This document shows positions 29,018 to 38,506 of a stretch of DNA of 64,000 nucleotides, one piece after another; position 1 is the first letter of the stretch, and every line of letters begins with the position of its first letter. The position numbers were made by a program, and so were the translations under genes. The notes below the pieces were generated by a model that was given only the letters and a program-made list of their open reading frames with translations, did not search any database and was not told the origin of the DNA. Source of the DNA: JAJPKK01 sp963800215 (GTDB lineage Bacteria; Pseudomonadota; Alphaproteobacteria; Rhizobiales; Xanthobacteraceae); assembly GCA_963800215.1 (NCBI GenBank), contig CAWCZY010000018.1, positions 248,001 to 312,000 on the forward strand. The letters are read 5' to 3'.

Positions 29018-30088
29018 ATGGCCATAAAGTTCGGCCGTCCGCTGGAGCCGACCGTGCGTTTTTCCCCCGTCGAGGCGAAATCGCCGGGACGGGGCGCACC
29101 GCCGCTCGATCTCACCGTCCGCCACCGCCGCAACCGAAAGTGCGAGTGGGCCCGGCGGATGGTGCGGGAGAACGTGCTGACCACCGACGACCTGATCTGG
29201 CCGCTGTTCCTGGTCGACGGCGAGCGCAGCCGTATCCCGGTAGCTTCGATGCCGGGGGTGGAGCGGATTTCGATCGACCAGGCGGTGCGGGATGCCGAAC
29301 GGGCGGCCAGGCTGCGAATTCCCTGCATCGCCCTGTTCCCCTATACCGACCCCAGCCTGCGCGACGAGACCGGCGCCGAGGCGCTCAACCCGGACAATCT
29401 CGTCTGCCGCGCCATCCGCGCCATCAAGAAGGAAGTGCCCGATATCGGCATTCTCTGCGATGTCGCGCTCGATCCCTACACCAGCCATGGCCATGACGGC
29501 CTGCTGAAAGGCGGCGAGATACTCAACGACGAGACCGTCGCGGTGCTGGTCCAGCAGGCGATCGTCGAGGCGGAAGCGGGCTGCGACATCATCGCCCCGT
29601 CCGACATGATGGACGGGCGGGTCGGCGCCATCCGCCGCGCCCTCGACGCACAGGGGCGTGTCGACGTGCAGATCATGGCCTATGCGGCGAAATATGCCTC
29701 GGCCTTTTACGGGCCGTTCCGCGAGGCGGTCGGCTCCTCGGCGACGCTGATGGGCGACAAGCGCACCTACCAGATGGATCCCGCCAACACCGACGAGGCC
29801 TTGCGCGAGGTCGAGGCGGACATCGCCGAAGGCGCCGACCTCGTCATGGTCAAGCCCGGCATGCCCTATCTGGACGTGCTGCGCATCGTCAAGGACGCGT
29901 TCGGCGTGCCAACGTTCGCGTATCAAGTTTCCGGAGAATATGCCATGATCATGGCGGCGGCGGGCAATGGATGGCTCGACGGCGACAAGGCGATGATGGA
30001 AAGCCTGGTCGCTTTCAAGCGCGCGGGCGCCGATGGGGTGTTGACGTATTTCGCCCCTCGGGTCGCGGAGAAGCTTCGGAACGGTTGA
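29018..30088 (+). CDS. hemB: Delta-aminolevulinic acid dehydratase (porphobilinogen synthase)
   Basis: 356 residues. Condenses two 5-aminolevulinates to porphobilinogen. Active-site lysines are in MAYAAKYAS and MVKPGMPYLD. The metal segment reads CDVALDPYTSHGHDG, with aspartates where zinc enzymes have cysteines, which is the magnesium-dependent form first described in Bradyrhizobium japonicum. ATG 29018 has AAGGAG 7 bases upstream; upstream in-frame sequence to 28880 is not conserved. The one-TM gene follows 45 bp downstream. Confidence 0.97.
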   Translation: MAIKFGRPLEPTVRFSPVEAKSPGRGAPPLDLTVRHRRNRKCEWARRMVRENVLTTDDLIWPLFLVDGERSRIPVASMPGVERISIDQAVRDAERAARLRIPCIALFPYTDPSLRDETGAEALNPDNLVCRAIRAIKKEVPDIGILCDVALDPYTSHGHDGLLKGGEILNDETVAVLVQQAIVEAEAGCDIIAPSDMMDGRVGAIRRALDAQGRVDVQIMAYAAKYASAFYGPFREAVGSSATLMGDKRTYQMDPANTDEALREVEADIAEGADLVMVKPGMPYLDVLRIVKDAFGVPTFAYQVSGEYAMIMAAAGNGWLDGDKAMMESLVAFKRAGADGVLTYFAPRVAEKLRNG

Positions 30089-30133
30089 CGTTCCGGTTTC
30101 GGTGGGTGAGACGGGGATTTTCGGGGGTCGGCA

Positions 30134-30784
30134 ATGGCGAAAACCAGCCTCAAATATGAGCAGCCCTCACGGGCGTCCCGGCTATTGGTCCTGGGCTTCA
30201 GCGTCGCCGTGGCCTTCATGGCGGGCTGGCTGGTGCTGACGATCCTGCTGGGCAACGGTGGTTCCACCATGGTGGCCACCTCCGACGACGAAGTCCCGGC
30301 CATGGCGACCAAACAACCGCCGCGGGTGGAAAACGCGCGAGTGGCGGTGAGCGCACCGATTGTGCCGCCGCAGCAATTGCTGTCGCCGCGGGCGGATCCC
30401 GGAAGCTGGCCTGGCGCCGCGTCGCCTGCCGCTACCGCGAGCACCGCCGCTGCGGCACCTGCCGCTCCCACAGGGCCGGCCTTGGCATCGCTGCCCGGCG
30501 CTCCCGCGGTCGCGGCTCCGGCGACGGTCCCTGCCGCGCCATCGCCGGTGGCTTCCCTGTCGGCAAATGACCGGGTCGCGGTGGGGGACATCTACGCCCA
30601 GATCACCAACAAGATCGAAGAAGAGCCGGCGGATGCCCCCGAGGTCGTGCCCCTGCCGCCGCACCGTCCACGCGTTGCGGCAATTCCATACCCGCGGCCG
30701 CGGCCGCAGCTGGAAGAGCAGGCCCAGGCCCAGGTCGATCAACCGCGGTCCTTCTTCGATTTCCTGACCGGCGGTTCGCGGTAG
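30134..30784 (+). CDS. One-TM alanine/proline-rich protein, unknown function
   Basis: 216 residues. Short basic N-terminus, one membrane helix (LLVLGFSVAVAFMAGWLVLT), then a long low-complexity Ala/Pro region (about 70-145) and a C-terminal part with AVGDIYAQITNKIEEEP, PLPPHRPRV and the ending SFFDFLTGGSR. Looks like a periplasmic anchored protein with a disordered stalk. No family is recognised. It follows hemB closely and may share its transcript. Confidence 0.65.
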   Translation: MAKTSLKYEQPSRASRLLVLGFSVAVAFMAGWLVLTILLGNGGSTMVATSDDEVPAMATKQPPRVENARVAVSAPIVPPQQLLSPRADPGSWPGAASPAATASTAAAAPAAPTGPALASLPGAPAVAAPATVPAAPSPVASLSANDRVAVGDIYAQITNKIEEEPADAPEVVPLPPHRPRVAAIPYPRPRPQLEEQAQAQVDQPRSFFDFLTGGSR

Positions 30785-30822
30785 AGCGCCATCCTTTCGG
30801 ATTGAATGGGATAGCGCTCAAT
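30783..30822. repeat. Dispersed palindrome, AGAGCGC type
   Basis: AGCGCCATCC and GGGATAGCGCT form an imperfect stem around TTTCGGATTGAAT. This pattern (an AGAGCGC...GCGCT end with a GATTGAAT centre) is a frequent intergenic repeat in Rhizobiales. It lies immediately after the one-TM protein gene. Confidence 0.55.
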
Positions 30823-30835
30823 TTCCTTTGAATTC

Positions 30836-30881
30836 GAGCATGATCTCGTCCGAAAAGTCTGCAACTTTTCGGATCATGCTC
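30836..30881. repeat. Dispersed palindrome, family B (GAGCATGATC type)
   Basis: GAGCATGATC at the left and GATCATGCTC at the right flank an inner stem CCGAAAAGT/ACTTTTCGG. This is the common Rhizobiales repeat with GAGCATGATC ends and a CCGAAAA core. It overlaps the last codons region of ilvA by two bases and may serve as a two-way terminator between convergent genes. Confidence 0.75.
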
Positions 30882-32104
30882 AGTCGATCGCATCCCCCGT
30901 GGTGATGTGCACGGGCTGGTAGCCGCCCTCCGACAGAGCGCGCAGGATCTCCTCGCTGTGGGCGCGGTCGCGCGCCTCGACGGTGATGTCGAGCTTGGCG
31001 CCCTTGGCGGGCACGTCGAGAAACAGCCGGCGGTGATCGACTTCGAGGATGTTGGCGCCGAGCTCGCCCAGCAGCGTCGCGATCGGCCCGAGCACGCCGG
31101 GCCGGTCGGCGATGGTGAGGCGGAACGACACGATGCGGTGCTCGCGCTCGAGTTCGCGCACCATGATCGAGGCGAGGATGCGGGGGTCGATGTTGCCGCC
31201 GCACAGGATCAGCCCGACCTTGCGGTTGCGGAAGCGCTCGGGCGCGGCAAGCATGGCCGCGAGGCCGGCGGCGCCCGCCCCTTCCGCCATGGTCTTCTGC
31301 AAGGTGAGATAGGCGTTCACCGCGCGCTCGAGATGGGCTTCGTCGACCAGAATGATGTCGGACACGAGCTCGCGCACCACCGGCAGCGTCAGCGCCCCCG
31401 ACATTCTTGACCGCGATGCCTTCGGCGAGCGTCGGACCGCCGATCGGGCTGTTCGCCCCGGTGATCGCGTTGCGCATGGACGGATAGAGCGCGGCCTCGA
31501 CACCGACGATTTCCACCTCCGGCCGCAGCCCGCGCGCGGCGATGGCGTTGCCGGCGATCAGCCCGCCGCCGCCGATGGGAACGACGAGCATGTCGAGGTC
31601 GTCGACCTCCTCGAACATTTCGAGCGCGACGGTGCCCTGCCCGGCGATGATGGCGGGATCGTCATAGGGATGGACGAGCACGAGCCCATGGTCGCGGGCA
31701 ATGGCGGCGGCACGCTCCTGGCATTCGCTCAGCGTTTCGCCGTCGAGCACCACCTTGGCGCCATAGGCCTCGGTCGCCTTCACCTTCACGAACGGCGTCG
31801 TCACCGGCATCACGATGGTGGCGGGAATGCCGAGACGCCGGGAATGGTAGGCCACCGCCTGGGCATGGTTGCCCGCCGACATGGCGATGACGCCGCGGCC
31901 GCGCTCGGCCGCCGACAGCGAGGCGAGCTTGACGTAGGCGCCGCGGTCCTTGAACGAGTTCGTCACCTGCAGGTTTTCGTATTTGACGAACACCTCGGCG
32001 CCGGTCAGGGCCGAGAGCTTGGGCGCCGGCAGCATCGGCGTGCGCAGCACCGCACCCGCCAGCGTGCGCCGGGCGGCTTGCACGTCTGCGAGCGTGATCG
32101 TCAT
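30880..32104 (-). CDS. ilvA: Threonine ammonia-lyase with ACT domain (one frameshift)
   Basis: Deaminates threonine to 2-oxobutyrate using PLP. PLP lysine in YENLQVTNSFKDRGAYVK, SAGNHAQAVAYHS, the glycine loop VPIGGGGLIAGNA, and a C-terminal ACT-like regulatory domain (FRLTIADRPGVLGPIATLL). About 405 residues once repaired. The frame breaks near 31403, where a run of five G should probably be four: VKNVG then ALTLPVVRELV. Divergent from the RDD-protein gene with a 177-bp gap. Whether it is biosynthetic or catabolic cannot be told from sequence alone. Confidence 0.9.
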
Positions 32105-32281
32105 AAAGGCTGCTTTCCCTGTATTTGCCGGCGGCGTAACCTTTGGCCTGCATCGACTCGACCCTGCATCGAGCTTATGGCCGATTTTCGATCTTAGCGC
32201 GGGCAATCGGACTGGGCCAGGCATGCACCTTGCGGCGGCCGGCATGTCCTGCTCCATTCCGAGCGGACCGGGAGAGCATCC

Positions 32282-32831
32282 ATGACCGACCAGCATCCGC
32301 GTGGCGGGCCCGATGTCGAGGTCAAGCCGCATGCCTACGACCCGATCGCGCACCCCGAGCTGTTCGAGGGGGTTCTGGCGCGGCGGGTGCTCGCCTTCGT
32401 GATCGACGTCCTGATCATCACGATCCCGGTCATGCTGGTCAGCATATTCATCTTCCTGTTCGGGATCTTCACGCTCGGTCTCGGCTGGCTGCTGTTCTGG
32501 CTGCGTCAGCCCGGCTTCCGCGATCTGGGCCATCGTCTATTACGGCATGACCATGGGCAGTCCCGCCTCCGCCACCTACGGCATGCGCGCGTTCGACCTC
32601 GAGATCCGGACCTGGTACGGCGGCCCCTGCTATTTCCTGCTGGGGGCGGTGCACGCGATCCTGTTCTGGATATCGATCTCGGCGCTCACGCCCTTCGTGG
32701 TGATCGTCGGCTTCCTCAACGAGCGCCGGCGCCTGCTCCACGACTTCCTGCTCGGGACCGTGGTGGTCAATTCCGGGCGGCGCGTGCGCGGAGATGCGGC
32801 GCTACGGGGCGATAGGCACCGTTCCCTTTGA
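32282..32831 (+). CDS. RDD family membrane protein (one frameshift)
   Basis: RDD-type membrane protein of about 180 residues: LARRVLAFVIDVLIITIPVM with the Arg and Asp of the family name, then a second helix pair. The frame breaks near 32512 by one extra base; the next frame gives AIVYYGMTMGSPASATYGMR and LEIRTWYGG, then FVVIVGFLNERRRLLHDFLL. Members are implicated in ion or solute exchange, mostly without proof. bpt follows about 190 bp downstream in the same direction, as is common in Bradyrhizobium relatives. Confidence 0.82.
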
Positions 32832-33023
32832 ACCCGGACCGTAGAATGGGCAAAGGCGGCGAAAAGCTCTCCGTTTGGCGCACCATGCCGGCTTCTTCGG
32901 CCCTGCCTGCAGCAAAAAATGCTGCGGCGGCCGGCCGCGGAACACAATGGGCTTTGACGAATGCCCGGCGGCGCGCAAATCTAGGCGTGTACGCGAGTTG
33001 AAGTCGCCCGCAGGAACCGACAT

Positions 33024-33775
33024 TTGACCCAGCATTCTCGCGATACCCCGCAATTCTATCTGACTGCGCCGTCGCCTTGCCCCTATCTGCCCGGCCAGGA
33101 GGAGCGAAAGGTGTTTACGCACCTGGTCGGGGAGCGCGCTCCGGAGCTCAACAACCTGCTCACCCATGGCGGCTTTCCGGCGCAGCCAGTCGATCGCCTA
33201 TCGCCCGGCCTGCGAGCGCTGCCGCGCCTGCGTCTCGGTGCGCGTGATCGCCGATGAATTCCGCCGCCACCCGCAACATGCGCCGGGTGCTGGAACGCAA
33301 CAGCGACCTGATCGGCGAGATGCGCGTGGGGGTGCCGACCTCGGAGCAATACTCGGTTTTCCGCGCCTATCTCGATGCCCGCCATTACGACGGCGGCATG
33401 GCCGACATGACCGTGCTCGACTACGCCATGATGGTCGAGGACAGCCATGTGCAGACCCGGCTGGTCGAATACCGGCGCCGCGGCCCCGATGCCGGCATCA
33501 CCGGCCGGGGCGAAGGCGACCTGCTCGCCGTCGCGCTGACCGACGTGCTCAAGGACGGCCTGTCGATGGTCTATTCGTTCTACGAGCCCGAGTTCGGCCC
33601 GCGCTCGCTCGGCACCTTCATGATCCTCGATCACATCGCCCGTGCCCGGCGCATGGGCCTTGCCTACGTCTATCTCGGCTACTGGGTCCGGGATTCCCGC
33701 AAGATGGATTACAAGGGCCGCTTCCTGCCGCAGGAGCGTCTCGCCCCCGAGGGATGGCTGCGCGCGGAAACGTGA
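33024..33775 (+). CDS. bpt: Arginyl/leucyl-tRNA--protein transferase (two frameshifts)
   Basis: N-end rule aminoacyltransferase of the Ate1/Bpt family, which adds Leu or Arg to acidic N-termini. Pieces: QFYLTAPSPCPYLPGQEERK, YRPACERCRACVSVRVIADE with the conserved Cys pairs, VLERNSDLIGEMRVG and LGYWVRDSRKMDYKGRF, the family ending. Breaks near 33178 and 33264 each need removal of one base. Restored length is about 250 residues, as expected. The start ATG/TTG near 33024 precedes DTPQFYL. Confidence 0.9.
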
Positions 33776-33945
33776 TCGGACGCCGACGGCCGCAGCGGCC
33801 CTGAGCACGCACGCAGCGAATCGCCAATTGCATTTCTTTACTCCGATACCGGCGGCTCAGCGAATTTGCTGAGTGCCCCGTTTACCGAATATCGAATATG
33901 CAAATGCGAAAATTCGTAAAACCGTAGAACATCTCAGGGAGACTA

Positions 33946-34137
33946 ATGGCTCACTCGTTCGCAGACCGGACGGAACATGAGCCCCCGCTCCTGCGTTTCC
34001 CCGGTCTCTATCGGCCCCGGAGAACGGAGATGCACGCCTTCATCAGACGCTTCCTGATGCATTACGGTATTTATCGCCGCTACCCGCTGGGGCGGCTTCC
34101 TGCCCTGCGCAATGCATGGCGCACCGCCCGCCCCTGA
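33946..34137 (+). CDS. Small Arg-rich protein, unknown function
   Basis: 63 residues. ATG 33946 follows AGGGAGA by 3 bases. The protein is basic (LLRFPGLYRPRRTEMHAF then RRFLMHYGIYRRYPLGRL) and has no signal peptide. The region upstream (33880-33930) is AT-rich and could hold a promoter. No family recognised. A real gene is plausible from the ribosome site and promoter-like context, but coding support is thin. Confidence 0.45.
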   Translation: MAHSFADRTEHEPPLLRFPGLYRPRRTEMHAFIRRFLMHYGIYRRYPLGRLPALRNAWRTARP

Positions 34138-34174
34138 CACGCTGAGCATTGCGCGATTACGCTGACCCCATAGG

Positions 34175-34254
34175 TGTCATTGCCCGGTTTGCCCGGGCGA
34201 TCCAGCACCCACGGTCGGCGTTTCTGGATCGCCCGGTCAAGCCGGGCGATGACA
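34175..34254. repeat. Dispersed palindrome, family A, copy 2
   Basis: Starts TGTCATTGCCCGGTTTGCCC and ends GGTCAAGCCGGGCGATGACA, with an inner CCAGCACC...TTTCTGG part. It sits between the convergent small gene and parC, 30 bp from the parC stop. Confidence 0.85.
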
Positions 34255-34283
34255 GCGAATTGCGTGCCAGTCGAAATTCGCAC

Positions 34284-36525
34284 TCACTCGAATTTGTTGC
34301 TGCGCGGAAAGCCCTTCGGCGCCAGGCGCCCGGCGTCGGCGCGGTTGCCGCGCCAGTCCGCCAGCTCCTTGAGCGACAGCTTGAACAGGCGGCCGGCGGA
34401 ATCCGTCCAGGTCAGTCCGACCTCGGCCCGGAACGCCTTGAGGTCCGACAGTCCGCCTTCCTTGTAACGCTGCAGGCGCACGCCGCGGCCGCGCACCATT
34501 TCCGGCACCTGCTCGAGCGGGAACACCAGCATCTTGCGGTTGTCGCCGATGGCGGCCACGAGTTCGCCGTCGGCCACGCTGACGGCGCAGGCCTCGTCGG
34601 GCATGGTGACGTTGAGGATCTGCTTGCCCTTGCGGGTGTTGGCGATGCATTCGTCCTCGGGAACGATGAAGCCCCTGCCCTCGCGGCTGGCCACCAGGAA
34701 TTTGCGCCCTCCCACCGCCGGGAACACCGACACCAGGTCGGATTCCTGCTCGATATCGATAAAGAGGCGAACCGGCTCGCCATGGCCGCGCCCGCCCGGA
34801 AGCTTTCCCGCCTCGATGGTATAGAAGCGGCCGTTGGTGGCGAGGATCAGGCACTTCGAAGTCGTCTCCGCCGGGAACGCGAAGCGCAGGCCGTCGTCGC
34901 CCTTGAAGGTGACGCCGGCGAGATCGGTCACAGTGCCCTTGAGAGCGCGGATCCAGCCCTTCTGCGACACCACCACGGTGATCGGCTCGCGGATCACCAT
35001 CGCCTCTTCGATCGCAGCTTCGTCATGGGCGGGCGCCTGGGCGAACGTGCTGCGGCGCTTGCCGAGCGTCGTCTTCGGTCCGAACGTGGTGCGCACCGCC
35101 TTGATCTCGTCGCCGATCTTCTTCCACTGCTCCTGTTCCGAGCCAAGAAGATCGCGCAATGTCTTGCGCTCGCTGCGCAAATCCTTGTCCTCGCCGCGGA
35201 TTTCCAACTCTTCCAGCTTGCGCAGGTTGCGCAGCCGCATGTTGAGGATGGCGTCGGCCTGGACGTCGGTGAGCTTGAAGGACCGGATCAGCATCGGCTT
35301 GGGCTCGTCCTCGGTGCGGATGATCTTGATGACGCGGTCGAGATTGAGATAGGCGACGAGATAGCCGCCCAGCACCTCGAGCCGCTCCTCGATCTGGCGC
35401 AGGCGGTGGTTGGTGCGGCGCAGCAGGACATCGCGGCGGTGGTCGAGCCAGGCGCGCAAGACCTCGGCGAGGCCGAGCACCTTGGGCACCTTGCCCTGCA
35501 CCAGCACGTTCATGTTGAGGGGAATGCGGCTTTCCAGCTCGGTGAGCTTGAACAGCGATTCCATCATCAGCTCGGCATCGACCGTGCGCGCCCGCGGCTC
35601 GATGATGAGGCGCAGATCCTCGGCGGATTCGTCGCGGACGTCGGCGACCAGCGGCAGCTTCTTGTCGTTGAGCAGCTCGGCGATCTTCTCGACCAGACGC
35701 GACTTCTGCACCAGCCACGGAATCTCGGTGATGACGACCTGCCAGGTGCCGCGGCCGGCGTCTTCCTTGACTCCAGCGCGCCCGCACGCGGAACGAGCCG
35801 CGTCCGCTGACATAGGCTTCCGCGATTTCGCCGGGCGGATCGATGATCACCCCGCCGGTCGGGAAATCCGGGCCGGGAACGAACCGCACGAGGTTGCGGC
35901 TCTTGGCATTGGGATGGTCGATCAGGTGAAGCGCGGCATCGCACAGTTCGGCCGCATTGTGCGGCGGGATCGAGGTCGCCATGCCGACCGCGATGCCCTG
36001 CGATCCGTTGGCGAGCAGATTGGGGAAGGCGCCCGGCAGCACCACCGGCTCTTCCTCGGAGCCGTCATAGGTGGGCCGGAAATCGACGGAATCCTCGTCG
36101 ATGCCGTCGATCAGGAGGCGCGCGACCTCGGTGAGGCGCGCCTCGGTGTAGCGCATGGCGGCGGGATTATCGCCGTCGATATTGCCGAAATTGCCCTGGC
36201 CGTCGATCAGCGGATAGCGCTGGGCGAAGTCCTGGGCAAGCCGCACCAGGGCGTCATAGACGGCCTGGTCGCCATGGGGATGAAACTTGCCGATGACGTC
36301 GCCGACGACGCGGGCGCATTTCTTGAAGGCGGCGCCGGGGTCGAGCCGCAACAGCCGCATGGCATAGAGCAGCCGCCGGTGGACCGGCTTGAGGCCGTCG
36401 CGCGCATCGGGCAAGGCGCGATGCATGATGGTGGAGAGCGCATAGGCGAGGTAGCGCTCTTCCAGCGCCTCGCGCAGGCCGATCTCCTGCACATCGGATG
36501 GCTCGGGAATCAATTTTTGACTCAT
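34284..36525 (-). CDS. parC: DNA topoisomerase IV subunit A (one frameshift)
   Basis: About 747 residues after repair. ParC cuts and rejoins DNA to decatenate chromosomes with ParE. N-terminal RDGLKPVHRRLLYAM and the catalytic tyrosine in AAMRYTEARL, then GIAVGMATSIPPHN; the C-terminal beta-pinwheel domain includes RGRGVRLQRYKEGGLSDLKA and ends SNKFE. The frame breaks near 35772 (ARWSQ versus SKEDAGRGTWQVV), one extra T. As parC is essential, the break is almost surely an error in the sequence. Confidence 0.95.
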
Positions 36526-36645
36526 GACGACTCGATACCCAATGCGGACGGTGCAAACAACAAGGGATCAGATGCCTTTTCTTTTACCACTCGGCAAATC
36601 TTTCCGATCCTGAACCGAGGCTGAACGGCACAGCCATGAAATCTG

Positions 36646-36674
36646 TTGACAAAAGCGTGGTACGGTCAAGGATT
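36646..36674 (+). promoter_or_regulatory. Possible sigma-70-type promoter of small exported protein gene
   Basis: TTGACA at 36646-36651 with a 17-base spacer to AGGATT (36669-36674), a weak -10 match. It lies 50 bp upstream of the start at 36725. The -35 is exact; the -10 is poor, so this is tentative. Confidence 0.3.
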
Positions 36675-36724
36675 GGGGTGGGAAAACCTGATCGTTCAAC
36701 GATCCGATGATCCAGGAGGAGTAC

Positions 36725-37033
36725 ATGCGCAAATATGCTTTGCTGGCGGCATTGGCCAGCGCCATCTTCGCAATGGCATTCGGCTCGCCCAATCGGGCGG
36801 ACGCTATGACTTTCAGCACCCCGGCCGGCGTGATGAGCGCGGCGGAGACCATTGATGTCGCGCAGCCCGAGCAGGTCCGCTGGTGCGGCTGGCGCGGCTG
36901 CTGGGGCGGCTATGGCTATTGGAGACCTCGCCCTTATTATTACGGTTATTATCGCCCGTGGCCCTATTATGGATATTACCCGAGCTACTATTACCCGTAC
37001 GCGGGCTGGGGCTTCCGGCGCTGGTGGTGGTAA
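36725..37033 (+). CDS. Small exported Tyr/Trp/Gly-rich protein, paralogue 1
   Basis: 102 residues. ATG 36725 follows an AGGAGG. Signal peptide RKYALLAALASAIFAMAFGS. A conserved AMTFSTPAGVMSAAETIDVA segment precedes VRWCGWRGCWGGYGYWRPRP and a tail made almost only of Tyr, Pro, Gly and Trp, ending WGFRRWWW. Two Cys lie in the WCxxxGCW motif. The same plan appears in the next gene, so they are tandem paralogues. Such short aromatic-rich secreted proteins are common in Bradyrhizobium-like bacteria and have no known role. Confidence 0.75.
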   Translation: MRKYALLAALASAIFAMAFGSPNRADAMTFSTPAGVMSAAETIDVAQPEQVRWCGWRGCWGGYGYWRPRPYYYGYYRPWPYYGYYPSYYYPYAGWGFRRWWW

Positions 37034-37064
37034 CTGATTAAGCCAAAGCGGCACCGATCGAGAA

Positions 37065-37096
37065 GAAGCGCGATCCGCCCAACCGGATCGCGCTTC
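37065..37096. terminator. 13-bp perfect hairpin between tandem paralogues
   Basis: GAAGCGCGATCCG (37065-37077) pairs completely with CGGATCGCGCTTC (37084-37096) around CCCAAC. No T-tract follows, so termination would be weak or factor-dependent; it could instead protect an mRNA 3' end. Confidence 0.6.
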
Positions 37097-37181
37097 ATCA
37101 ACCTCGGCGGCATCGGCTCGCTTGCAAAAGATCCCGATCGAGTGATCCAATCAGGCGAAGCTGATGGTGACGGAGGAGTTC

Positions 37182-37505
37182 ATGCGCAAATACGCCCTGA
37201 CGGTGGCTATGGCCGCCGCGATGTTCGCGACCGCAGCCGCGCTGCCCCACCGCGCCGATGCAATGGCCTTCAGCGGCCCGGCCGGAATGCTGACGGCGGC
37301 GGCGACCATCGATGCGGCGCCGGCCCAGCAGGTCCGCTGGTGTAACCGGCACGGATGCTGGCGCGGCGCCGGCGTTCCATATTGGCCCGGTCCGCCCTAC
37401 GGCCTGTACCAGAGCTATCCCTATGTCGGCTACAATCTGGTGCCGGGCGGCTACTATTATCATCCTCTGGTTTGGCCCCACGCCTGGGGCTACCGGCCCT
37501 GGTAA
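37182..37505 (+). CDS. Small exported Tyr/Pro-rich protein, paralogue 2
   Basis: 107 residues. ATG 37182 follows GGAGG. It shares with paralogue 1 the signal peptide start MRKYAL, the ADAMAFSGPAGMLTAA segment and QQVRWCNRHGCWRG, then diverges into VPYWPGPPYGLYQSYPYVGY and a YHPLVWPHAWGYRPW end. The shared N-terminal half and WCxxxGCW motif show gene duplication. Function unknown. Confidence 0.75.
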   Translation: MRKYALTVAMAAAMFATAAALPHRADAMAFSGPAGMLTAAATIDAAPAQQVRWCNRHGCWRGAGVPYWPGPPYGLYQSYPYVGYNLVPGGYYYHPLVWPHAWGYRPW

Positions 37506-37542
37506 GGGATTGGCCGTATCGCCTCTTTAGTTCCCCTGCGCG

Positions 37543-38301
37543 TCACGTCGCCCAGAACGAGCGTGGCGGCGGGTCCGCGGTCGCCCGGGTCACCGCGGCG
37601 ATGAAATACTGGCGGGCCTCCGGCAGCGGTTCGCCGCGCGGCTCGAACACATAGCGGGCGAGAAAGAATCCGGTCAGCGCGAACCCGGCGTCGAGCGCCG
37701 CGGCCGACGGTTCGCCGGGCGCGGCCGCGCCGAGGAAGGCCGGCAGCGCCAGCAGCCGGTCATGCCAGGGTTCGCCCGCGCTGCGCGAGACCGCACGTCC
37801 CGACTTCGGCGAGACATAGACGAGATCGGCCGCGCTTCCCGTGACCGCGCAGGATTCCAGATCGAGGCCGAAACCGAGTTCGGTCAGCAACTGCAGCTCG
37901 AACCGGGCGACCAGCGCCGCCGCCGACGCCGGATTGCCGAGCCTGGCGATGGTATCGTCGAGCAGGTCGAACACCGGCGCATGGGGGTCGCGCTCCGGCA
38001 GCAGCCGGCACAGCGCGGCGAGATGATTGAGGCCGTAGAGCGCGTGCGCTGCCGACATGAACGTCGCGGCACGCAGATCGATCGCTTCGACGACGTAATA
38101 GCCGAGGTGCTCGTCGAGCCGGGCGCGCCAAGTCGCGCTCACCCGGTTGCCGGCCTGCAGAACCGGCTTGAGCCGCGAGCCGGAACCGCCGCGCACGAGT
38201 CCGAGATGGCGCCCATGCCCGCGGGTCATCAACTCGACGACGGCGTTGGCCTCGCCATGACGCCGCGCGCCGAGCACAATCGCGATATCGCTCCACTCCA
38301 C
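37543..38301 (-). CDS. recO: DNA repair protein RecO
   Basis: 252 residues. RecO helps load RecA at gaps with RecF/RecR. N-terminal OB fold (MEWSDIAIVLGARRHGEANA, VRGGSGSRLKPVLQAGN) and a helical C-terminal part with ELQLLTELGFGLDLESCAVT; it ends RATADPPPRSFWAT as in Rhizobiales. It follows era, but a dispersed palindrome of 79 bp has landed in the 205-bp gap between them. Confidence 0.95.
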   Translation of the reverse strand: MEWSDIAIVLGARRHGEANAVVELMTRGHGRHLGLVRGGSGSRLKPVLQAGNRVSATWRARLDEHLGYYVVEAIDLRAATFMSAAHALYGLNHLAALCRLLPERDPHAPVFDLLDDTIARLGNPASAAALVARFELQLLTELGFGLDLESCAVTGSAADLVYVSPKSGRAVSRSAGEPWHDRLLALPAFLGAAAPGEPSAAALDAGFALTGFFLARYVFEPRGEPLPEARQYFIAAVTRATADPPPRSFWAT

Positions 38302-38365
38302 GGCGTTGCCCGATTTTCCTAAAGATGAATGTCAGCGCGCCTTCCGATTAAGCCGACCCTGTCGA

Positions 38366-38444
38366 TGTCATTGCCCGGCTTGACCGCGCAATCCAGTACG
38401 CCCGGTCGGTGTTTACTGGATCGCCTGGTCGGCCGGGCGATGAC
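38366..38444. repeat. Dispersed palindrome, family A, copy 3
   Basis: Starts TGTCATTGCCCGGCTTGACC and ends GGCCGGGCGATGACA, with an inner ATCCAGTA...TACTGGATCG stem. It lies between era and recO within the lepB-rnc-era-recO operon. Confidence 0.85.
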
Positions 38445-38506
38445 AGCGCTGGTGCGTCGGTCCAATCGCGACACCCAACTCATAAAATTACCATGGCCGC
38501 TCCGAA

